Shown here: piece by piece, positions 53,992 to 61,895 of the stretch | Layout: every line of letters begins with the position of its first letter | Numbering within the stretch: position 1 is the first letter of the stretch | The notes under the pieces: model-generated | Databases searched by the model: none | Told to the model about the DNA's origin: nothing | What the model saw: the letters and a program-made list of their open reading frames with translations, nothing else | Program-made: the position numbers and the translations under genes | Assembly: GCF_000219625.1 (NCBI RefSeq) | Contig: NC_018198.1 | Span: 186,001 to 250,000 of the forward strand | Origin: Zymoseptoria tritici IPO323 | Taxonomy: Eukaryota > Ascomycota > Dothideomycetes > Mycosphaerellales > Mycosphaerellaceae | Direction: 5' to 3' | DNA: 64,000 bases

Positions 53992-54477
53992 TTGACATCG
54001 AGCACACTACTGGATAGCAGCAAGACTGCGAATGGGAAGTTACGAGGATTGCAAGGACGCAGCTGAAGCCTCGTGGACATCGTCGCTTCGACACCAAGGC
54101 TTCCGTCAAGAGACGCAAGCTCCACGTCAACCGTGCCGCCGCCACCGCCGAGCAAGACACGCCATCACCACCACATTCCTATCGACCAGCGAAACGATCG
54201 ACTGCGGACCAGGCCTTGGCGATAGCGTTGGTGTTGGAAAGCATGCACACGGCGCGGTCGCCTTGGCGAGATCCCTTGGTGAGATCGCCGTTGGGTACGT
54301 TCTGTAGCGGCGGGCGGCGTCGTGGCGAATTCGCTTGAGCTCGTCGCGAGACTTCCTGCCACGAGATCTCCTGGGTGATAGACCGCCGCGCTGACGGCTC
54401 TTGCCCTTGGTTGGAGCTGGAGGTACGCTCGAGCCATCGGAGAGGTCTTCATCCTGTGAATTGCGGTTGGCAGCCAT
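53992..54477 (-). pseudogene. Alpha-tubulin-like 3' gene fragment, copy B
   Basis: The minus-strand segment NVPNGDLTKGSRQGDRAVCM, LSNTNAIAKAWSAVDRF matches the alpha-tubulin VVPGGDLAKVQRAVCMxSNTTAIAEAWxRLDxKF stretch. The extra residues between DLTK and DRAVC come from a 13-bp tandem duplication of GATCTCRCCAAGG (about 54263-54288). Downstream, in another frame, are FRWSIGMWW and VELASLDGSLGVEA, comparable to FVHWYVGEGM and EDLAALExDYxEVGA. The 5' part of the interval is Arg/Ser-rich and not alignable. The fragment is broken by frameshifts and stops. It is the second such fragment in the window, on the same strand as copy A. Confidence 0.55.
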
Positions 54478-55188
54478 CGCGGTGGTGTGTGGCGATAGAC
54501 TTGGGGTATGGCGTGGTCAAGGGTGTGAATTGTGCAGGTCCTTAAATTCAGTTGAAGTGGATGTCGTTGTAGTAGTAAGCGTTGAGGAAAAGGTTCCTCC
54601 GCGACAGTTTGACAGCGAGTCGTTCGTTTGGGAATGGAGAAAGGGTCGCACAGTAGTCGGAGGAGGAACTTCGTAGACGAGATGTGCTATAAGAAGCAAC
54701 AACAACGACTAAGATTGTAGCGGAAAGATCCTTTCACATGCCATGCCTGCTGTTGAGATTGACGTGAGGGGTCAATAGCAAAGCCGGGCTCACTTTCCCA
54801 TCCAGGCAGAGGCACGCGGGCTTACACATCAGGCCCGATGCAGTTCAGTTCATGCGTTGACAGAAGCGATGGCACCTATGCGGAACGCCTGCGTAGTCTT
54901 GATGAGTCGGGCTTTGTGACATTCCGACAACCTTCGCAGCACGTTCTCCTCCATCTTTGCTTCTGCATCCATAATACCCTCGCAGCCTCGGTTTCCTGTC
55001 CATCCTCACCCAATTGAGTGTTGCTCTCGTGGTATCCCAATCTGTCTTTGCTCCGCACTTATTCTCTTCGCCCTTCTCGACCTCCGCAGGCCTTCCCGAG
55101 CGATTCCCGATCCTGTCTCCGATCCAGTGAAAACGATGCTGTGTGCGGCTCTTCTAGCCGCGGTGTGAAACCGCCTAGGAAGAATGCA
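54478..55188. other. Intergenic, no supported gene
   Basis: A minus-strand frame near 54876-55058 (QLGEDGQETEAARVLWMQKQ) looks helical but is short. Nothing else was recognised. Confidence 0.3.
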
Positions 55189-55228
55189 TCAGAGAGGGAG
55201 GGCGGTGCCGACGAGCATTGTGTTTGTT

Positions 55229-55648
55229 TCACGGTTGATGGGGGGAGGCCGGCCATGGCCAGAGTGTGCTGTTCCTCCAGCCGAGTCTGCAACTTCGCTG
55301 ATGTCTGATGGTGGCGTGGTCCTTTTGAAGCCGGGCAATCTCAATCTGCGCCTGGGAGACGGTGCAATCGAGCGAGGTTTGCAAGATGGTTTTGTCGGCT
55401 CCGAGCTTCTCGATAAGGGCCTCGCCTCTCCAAGACGCTTTGACCAGCGCCTCTCGCTCATGGATAATGCGGTTGAGCTCGACTTGCAGTTTGTCTTGGA
55501 TGCTGCTGGGCGTGACTTCCAGTTCAGACACAACGGCAGTTACACACCAAAAAGGCCGCGATTCGGTTGTGCACTTGTGGCATGCGATGTCCATTCCAAG
55601 TCCACCGCGCTCTTCACCACCTGCGCCGAACCAGAGCACGTGAACCAT
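55229..55648 (-). CDS. Coiled-coil hypothetical protein, fragment
   Basis: A frame of 139 codons. From residue 38 it reads VVSELEVTPSSIQDKLQVEL, NRIIHEREALVKASWRGEAL, IEKLGADKTILQTSLDCTVS and QAQIEIARLQKDHATIRH. These heptad-spaced Leu and Ile residues are typical of a long coiled coil. The first 35 residues contain CHKC and Gly-rich sequence and may not be coding. No family can be named from a coiled coil alone. The gene ends at 55229. Upstream minus-strand frames (55732-56187) lie in a different frame. Confidence 0.35.
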   Translation of the reverse strand: MVHVLWFGAGGEERGGLGMDIACHKCTTESRPFWCVTAVVSELEVTPSSIQDKLQVELNRIIHEREALVKASWRGEALIEKLGADKTILQTSLDCTVSQAQIEIARLQKDHATIRHQRSCRLGWRNSTLWPWPASPHQP

Positions 55649-55966
55649 TTCTGGCGTGCGCGAAGGTCACCTCATCGCAACCTGCATCCCAAGGATCATT
55701 CCGACGCCCACGCGTCCAGAGCAGGTCGTCTTTATCGCTTTCCAGTGTGGTGCATCCATGTCATACCGTGCCCGTCTCTTCTGACCTCCCTCATCGAGGA
55801 TCGAAAGTGCAGAAGTGTCGGTCGGTTGTACCAAGCCTGCCCGTCGACCAGACCGAAAGTTGACATGAAGTCCAGCATGGTCCGGCCATGGCCATCATTC
55901 TCACATTCAGCGCTGTTGGGCAGGATTCCAGACTTGGTCGCCTTCTTCAGAGTCTCCTGCACCTGA

Positions 55967-56990
55967 TTACAGCCCTTCTTCTCGATGATAGGACGGCCAA
56001 ATCTGTACACTCCACTGCATCGATCCAGACCTCGGGCCCCATCGATAGTCTGCCACAACCGTGCAGCTGACTTTGCCACGCTCGATCGGCGGCAGACTCG
56101 AGTCGGTCGGATATTTTGGGTTCTGCATCGATCCAGACCTCGGGCCCCATCGATAGTCTGCCACAACCGTGCAGCTGACTTTGCCACGCTCGATCGGCGG
56201 CAGACTCGCGTCGGTCGGATATTTTGGGTTCGCGGGCACCGTCGCGCTCAGTAAACGCTGCCTCCTCGTCGAAATCCGCATCGGTCTTCGATGTTGTGAT
56301 TTGCGAAGGCCTTGGAGGCTTCCGAAGGTGCTTGAGACTGCAAGCTCGGCAAGTTCATCCGAGCTGTCCGATGCTGCCGACGTTCGTGGCATATTCGCTG
56401 ATACGTCGGGCCTTAGCACCCTCGCCGTCAAGACCCGTCTGAGCAAGCGTAGGCTAGTCCTGTATGGTGCGCCGATGAAGTCGACGAGGTCCAGAACATC
56501 GTGTATGTTTTCGTATATGACAATCTCGCGGATGCGAGGCCCGGCAAACGGACCTCGGACTCTTCTCAACGCTGCGCGCAGGCTTCCCCTGGAGCAGATC
56601 ATGATGATCAATTTGGAGAAAGAACGCCCTCACAGGTACAGAGGACTTTGGCGTGAAAGTTCCGGGATGCCAGCCGGAGTGACTTCAGGTCCGCCAGTTC
56701 GGTATACATTGCAATTCGCCCAAAAAGATAAAGCGGCACGCCGTCGAGGCAGCCGTCTTTGCGTGAGATGGACATTCGATCCGGGAAGAGCAGAGAAGGA
56801 CTGCGTGAGGGAAGAGGCTGTGTTCCTCGCTGTGATCAGGTAAAAACGATAGGTGTTCGTAGAGTGTGTGATTTGTAGTTGAGAAAGCTGGTGCAGTGAA
56901 CGATGGAAAGCGATGGAGGTGGAGGATGGAAAGCGATGGAGAGATGGAGAGGTGAGGAAAGGAAGAGCACTGGCCATGGCCTGCCGACTT
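55967..56990 (-). pseudogene. F-box-like family gene, decayed, with a 108-bp in-frame duplication
   Basis: Around 56640-56720 a minus frame reads MYTELADLKSLRLASRNFHA, the 'LKSLRLVSRxFHA' start of many F-box-like proteins. In another frame RGPFAGPRIREIVIYENIHD and VLDLVDFIGAPYRTSLRLL follow, then ASDSSDELAELAVSSTFGSL. The 3' end of the 55967-56611 frame contains two copies of a 36-residue block (PPIERGKVSCTVVADYRWGP). Frame changes and missing exon joints indicate decay, although one or two introns could explain part of it. Presumably once a ubiquitin-ligase adaptor (inference). Confidence 0.4.
56015..56230. repeat. 108-bp tandem duplication, two near-identical copies
   Basis: Copy 1 is 56015-56122 and copy 2 is 56123-56230, with one obvious difference (CTCGAGTCGG versus CTCGCGTCGG). 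The period is a multiple of three and keeps the minus-strand frame open. The near identity indicates a recent event. Confidence 0.9.
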
Positions 56991-57211
56991 ATGCATTTGC
57001 GGCGAAGCAATGCGTGCCTGGCGGTATGAGACGTACCTTGCTATTAGTTGTCTTCGCGAGTGGCAGTGTCGAGCTGAATACCCAGGCCGCCTTCGCCGGC
57101 ACCAGTCGGTCGCGGAAGCAGCAGAACGAGCTGAACCTCAAATGTTGGGAGGATGCGGCGTCGCATGCGACGGAAGGCCGATGCTATCTTTTCCGCAACT
57201 GGACATACGCT

Positions 57212-58497
57212 TCATGGATCAGCCACGCTGCGAACGACTTCTTCGGCCGGCATCGTCAGACATCTACGTTGGTGCTGTCCGTGCCATGCCTCTGGCTCAA
57301 CCGCGAGTCTGAACTTCCCGCGTCGCCGTGTCCCTCTCCTCCTGGTTGTAGAGTTCAGCGGAGTCGCGTGCGTCAAACCCGGGTCCTCGGCGGCCGTACG
57401 AGACCGCATTCTCATCGCAATCCTGGCACTGCGACGAAGGACGGACGGCATGGCAGGACTTTGATTGCCATCACACAACCCAGCCATCGATGCCTCTGAT
57501 GTAGCAAGCATCGCGGCAGATGCGCCAGGGAGCATGTGGGGCGAGCCACCTTCGTCTTCGCAGGCCTTCAATGGCTTGACTGTTCCCCGTCTTCGACGGA
57601 CGGCAGCATGTGCTTCGTCAAAGTCTGAGCATCGTCGACGCTTAAGTCCCACTCGCCTGCCTCCGGCCGTCTCAACTAGATTCATGCGAGCATTCGACCC
57701 GTGCTCGAGTGAAGGCATCTGCTGCAAAATAGTAGATGATGGCGTTCACATTAATCTCTGCGACAACTGTGATCCCTGGTAGCCTGCAGGAACCTGTCGA
57801 CAGCAGCGTTGCGGGCCATGATTGATTGAAGGCGATCCCGCGCCACTAGCAGTGGAGAGCGATCAGATTTCCTGAAAGCCACGGCTTCTCGCAGCTCCGT
57901 CTCAGCGCGATGGCTCTCTTCCTCGTGTTGGGAGGCGGCGGCAGGGCTGCAGATTCGATCGTACGTATCGTCCAACCTCGGAAGACCTGAGTGTACAAGC
58001 ACGACCCACGCAGTGTCGTGCCGTTGCCGATTGCTGGCGACATATGTTGCAGCTTGAGCGTAGAATTGGTGTTCATAGCCAAGACACTCGATCCAGTCGC
58101 TTACCTTGTCCTGCTGCTCGAGTTCCTGTTCCAGACGAAACGGACGGCCAAACCCATATTTTGCTAATCGCGCCTTGATGTCGATGGTATAGTCGTTGAA
58201 GCCTCAGGACCCGGACCATCCCCTTGAAGCAGGATGGTGGAGAAACTCCTCCCAGGTATCGAAATATGACGCACGAACCAGCACGGCTCCCGTCGTCACT
58301 GTCCGGCTCCTGATGATGCACTGAAGCCCTCGGAATTTCTTCCATCGTGAGAGCTGGCGTCCACAAAAGTTGATCCGGCCGGTGCTTGACAACTGCCAGA
58401 ATAGAATGATATTGCGGTATCGGTAGCAACTTTTCGGGGGTGCAGAAAAAGTCCTCAAGGACTCGCTTTCCTGCTCCTCCTCAGAGGACGGAGACAC
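57212..58497 (-). pseudogene. RPF/QDK-family conserved ascomycete hypothetical protein, broken
   Basis: The minus frame from 58497 gives SYFDTWEEFLHHPASRG, a TGA at 58204-58206, then in the same frame GFNDYTIDIKARLAKYGFGR, PFRLEQELEQQDKVSDWIEC, LGYEHQFYAQAATYV, HDTAWVVLVHSGL and LQSIMARNAAVDRFLQATRD, to 57751. The motif LAKYGFxRPFxLxxxxxxQDKxxxWIExLxYE is that of a family found in many copies in Dothideomycetes. The usual basic C-terminus with RRSARIAxR is present in another frame (57718-57212: KRRRCSDFDEAHAAVRRRRG, VLRRSARIAMRMRSRT). One nonsense codon and one frameshift (or short intron near 57720-57765) separate the parts. Function of the family unknown. Confidence 0.6.
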
Positions 58498-60048
58498 AGT
58501 AATGGCGATAGAGGGCGTCGGTGAGGCAGCCTGAAGTCGTTCGGAGACTTGATTGAGGTCGACGGTGCGAGAGAGGGTGCATCCGACATGAGTCCTATAC
58601 GTGGTCAGCTCGAAGCGGTGCGAGTTAGCTCAATTAAAGGACGTACCGCAATTCCTGGATCTGAACGTTCACGATTCTTGAGATGGTGTCAGCTTTCATG
58701 CTGTTGCGCGAATACCAACATACCAACCGGCTGACTCCAATACGCTGCTGAGTTCCTTATCTCACCGTGATGTTGGTGTCGCCTGAAAGTGCTCCGGCCA
58801 GTGGATGAAGGCCTTCACCTGCATCCTGTCGTTCAGCTGTTCCGCTGCAGACTCGCCCAGCTCCAGTCTCGCGACGGTGCCTGGCCTTAATTCATTGGTA
58901 TGGCTTCTTTGGTTGTCTCCCCAATCCATCCTGCGGGCGTGCCCAGACTTCGAGGTCACCAGCTCACACCATCCTCGATCCTTGACGCTGCCTGATCTTG
59001 TCCTGTCCGCATCTCATCAACAACGCCTTATCTCGCTTCCACTGTGCGCGCCATGTCTCTCTCTTGCGGTTTGCTCGATCTGCGGGTTCGTGCGTACTAC
59101 GAATGCGTAGTTGTCTCGGCGCATCGCTTGGACGCAGTGGTGTTCTCACCTCTTCTGCGTTAGCGATGGTTCTTGCCGGTCTTGCCGGTCGTGGTCATCC
59201 AGGTGGTGCTGGCTTTGCTGTTCATGCAGACTCCCTGGTCTTGCTTGGTTGTACGTTTCATGCGGTGGTCGGGCTGGAGGGAGGTTAACCGGGTAGGTTT
59301 GTTCCGCACGAGATGGAAAATGGCAATCGAATGCGATAAGACTGTTCAGAAGAAATATCTGGTAACGCTTGCGTTGTTTCGAAATATTCAGTCGTGTCTC
59401 CGTCGTTCGAGAGTCGTAAAGACAACTAGTTCGGCGTACAGAAGTTTGCATATAAGTGCAGGCGTACACTAGTGTACGCTTAGGATGCAGCTGCGCGTAC
59501 AGGAGTGTACGCCCAAGTCTTGGACTCCGTTGGCCTCTCTGTCCTTCGGACAGCCCATTCTTCCAGCTGATACAAGCATCATTACATAGCACCGCACCGG
59601 GAGCGCGCGACATCTGCGCATCGTCAAGTCGCCAGCATGCCCATTTCCAAGCGCAGAATACGAACATCGCTTCACCGGCTACGCCCTCCATCGATAGCAA
59701 GAGCGGAGAGCACTGGGGCACGTCAAGTCTGTCAATGCTCAAGCCTCTTGCGCAAACATTTGGAGTTGTTGCGAACGCCATGCGCACGAAATCGAAGCTG
59801 TCGGAAGAGAGACTGCCGGACTGATTTGGACCAAGTGCAACACTCCATCACACTACACTGTTTCACTGCTCCGGCATCGCCAAATCTCCAATCGTTCCCA
59901 GTTCCATGCATTTCTATGCTGAAAGCACGATACATCGCATCCGAACCCGCTGCGCGTTCGTGCCCGTAGCCTCACTCACCTCCGCAAGTGCAGTATGCGG
60001 CTGCATGTTCCGTGCTGCGTCTCGCTGCTCAAATCGCAGGAGGATCTC
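58498..60048. other. Decayed or intergenic sequence
   Basis: Minus-strand frames near 58760-59050 have a coding look (RCGQDKIRQRQGSRMV, RRETGAGRVCSGTAERQDAG) with stops between. The long minus ORF 59146-59787 has irregular composition and I do not accept it. Palindromic GTACAC motifs start at 59460. Confidence 0.3.
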
Positions 60049-60399
60049 CTATCGAGGCAGTTCCATCGGGAGAGAAGTCGTTATAAAGCTCTCGATCTTC
60101 AAGATAGGTACTTGCAGCCCAACGCCAGATCTTGCGAGCCACGTGCCGGGAGCAGCACCGCACAATATGCGAGAATCGTCGTCGGGATCCTCGGGATCTT
60201 CGCCGTCGCTAGATCCTACATCTTCAGACGTGACTCCGACAATGAGAGTGTCGACCCGCACATTTGACGCGAACAAAGTCGGAGCGCCGTAACTCTCCGC
60301 CTTGACGCTTTGTACAGGAACGTCTTCAAGACCACGAAGAATTCGAGATTGTTTCCCGTGGAGAATGATAACTGGATTGTGTTTTCCCGCAAAAGTCAT
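60049..60399 (-). CDS. Small hypothetical protein, possibly N-terminal exon
   Basis: From the ATG at 60397-60399 the frame reads MTFAGKHNPVIILHGKQSRI, LRGLEDVPVQSVKAESYGAP, TLFASNVRVDTLIVGVTSED. It then has an acidic stretch DGEDPEDPDDD and WLARSGVGLQVPILKIESF, ending at 60049 (116 residues). The alternation of hydrophobic strands looks like a folded beta-rich domain. I do not recognise it. It may continue in further exons toward 59.9 kb. Confidence 0.35.
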   Translation of the reverse strand: MTFAGKHNPVIILHGKQSRILRGLEDVPVQSVKAESYGAPTLFASNVRVDTLIVGVTSEDVGSSDGEDPEDPDDDSRILCGAAPGTWLARSGVGLQVPILKIESFITTSLPMELPR

Positions 60400-60710
60400 C
60401 TGATAGCAGCTTTCGCCCAGTCGCGATTGGACGCGGCAAGGCCATGAAAAAATCCTGTACGCCAAAGATCCAGCTCTCTGCGTACAGGACTGTACACGTG
60501 ATCAAGACTACGCGTACAGGACTGCACGCCCGTAGAGAAGTGTACGCGTACGACAGTGTACGACTATGCGGTAGTGTACGACCGTACGGAAGTGTACGCT
60601 GCCGTCGTCTTCCAGTAGTGGAGTCTATATAGTGTAGGTCTGTAGCAAGCGAAGTTATGTTTATTGGACTTGTGGTTGTGATGTTATTAACTATTCAAGT
60701 AGTGTGAGCA

Positions 60711-61184
60711 ATGAAGCCATGCTCTCGTGAAAGTGTTGCATTACGTAATCCGTTCACATTGAAACTCCACGTTCGCGACACAGCTCTTCCGCTGCGGCTT
60801 ACCTCTGTTTGCGTTAATGCGAGAAGTTCGACACCACAACCTTCGACGTCCGCCTCGGTGTCCAACAAGAAGGACAGCTCTGGTAGTACGCAAGTCGGCC
60901 AAAAATCTGCAAACCTCTCCGCCAGTAGCTCTCGAGCTCGGCTGCGCAGCCATACTGCTAACTTCCACGTCCTCCCCGATACCCAGCAAGAAACAAGAAA
61001 CGCAATTCCGCCACGCCGCCCGCCGACCATTCCGACATCCGTACCTCGATGTTCCCTCCGATCACGCCCATGCCCATGTAGCCGATTGAAGAGCGATCGC
61101 GCAGAAGAAGAGTTCGAAACATCTGTCAAACGCCATGTTTCTGCGGCTCTGCGGTTGGATTGGGTGAAGAGTGTACCAGCGTAG
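60711..61184 (+). CDS. Ser/Arg-rich hypothetical ORF
   Basis: A frame of 157 codons from an ATG at 60711: MKPCSRESVALRNPFTLKLH, then SSTPQPSTSASVSNKKDSSG, NLSASSSRARLRSHTANFHV and a C-terminal EEEFETSVKRHVSAALRLDW. The codon pattern is plausible, but the overlapping minus ORF (60695-61345) is longer, so the coding strand is uncertain. No domain. Confidence 0.25.
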   Translation: MKPCSRESVALRNPFTLKLHVRDTALPLRLTSVCVNARSSTPQPSTSASVSNKKDSSGSTQVGQKSANLSASSSRARLRSHTANFHVLPDTQQETRNAIPPRRPPTIPTSVPRCSLRSRPCPCSRLKSDRAEEEFETSVKRHVSAALRLDWVKSVPA

Positions 61185-61895
61185 CTTTGTGCTGAATGCG
61201 GATGGCAGGAGCTGCAGTCCGGCTGGGAGGCACTGAACTGCGACCGAATGGCATGCGGGTGGAGCACGTTCTGCTGTCGGTGTGAGGCAAGAAGGAGCGA
61301 ATACGATTGTCTGTCTACTATGATGGATGCGGCTGGACACCCCAAGAAGGACTGGCAAGCGTTGAGATGGATGAGGCTTTTCGAGTAGGCATGTCAATCA
61401 TGCTAGTACTGAGGATGATCTGGCAAGTGTCTGCGCTGGGGAATGGCTGTGCCACGAGACACAGTACAGATTCTTGGGATTCTCAACATCGGGTGGTTTA
61501 ATGCAGACGTTTTCCGTCACCGTGCCAGCTACGAATCGCTTCTTGAACAGAGGCGCCAGTCTTCATTCACAGCAAGCATTTCTGATTGTACCGTCACAGT
61601 CATCACCAATGTATGCGCCTAGCTTGCAATGTCGTACCAATCGTGTGCCCGCCCCTACCCTTATGACTGTTCGTGTGTCACATGTCGCAGGCGAAGAACC
61701 CATAGCAAGGTCGTAGGCTCCCTCCGTGACAGTTGGACAGATCGATAGGTAATCAATAATTCGCAGAAAGAGTGTCGAGGGCATGCCGAGCCGCACCGGA
61801 TGTACGTACAGGAGTGTACGCAGAAATCGAGGAACGCTCAGTTTGATTGACTTCTTGATTTCAGGTTGCATTCCTACAGATGCAACTCAACGCAC
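61185..61895. other. Intergenic region upstream of the right-edge gene
   Basis: Short frames only (61307-61501 and 61474-61716 plus). It ends with a GTACAGGAGTGTAC palindrome 75 bp before the start of the 61896 gene and probably includes its promoter. Confidence 0.35.

Larger units (their letters stand above)
59460..61823. repeat. Dispersed CGTACA-N-TGTACG palindromes
   Basis: Examples: a perfect 18-bp palindrome GCGTACACTAGTGTACGC (59461-59478), GCGTACAGGAGTGTACGC (about 59494-59511), a cluster of at least six related half-sites in 60448-60600 (TGCGTACAGGACTGTACACG, AGTGTACGCGTACGACAGTG), and GTACGTACAGGAGTGTACGC (about 61802-61821). The spacing is irregular. They lie between gene remnants, so they could be protein-binding sites or small mobile palindromes. 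Confidence 0.6.

Noticed and set aside
59146..59787. 213-codon minus-strand ORF
   Set aside because: Amino-acid composition is irregular, it contains the palindromic repeats, and no start or homology supports it.
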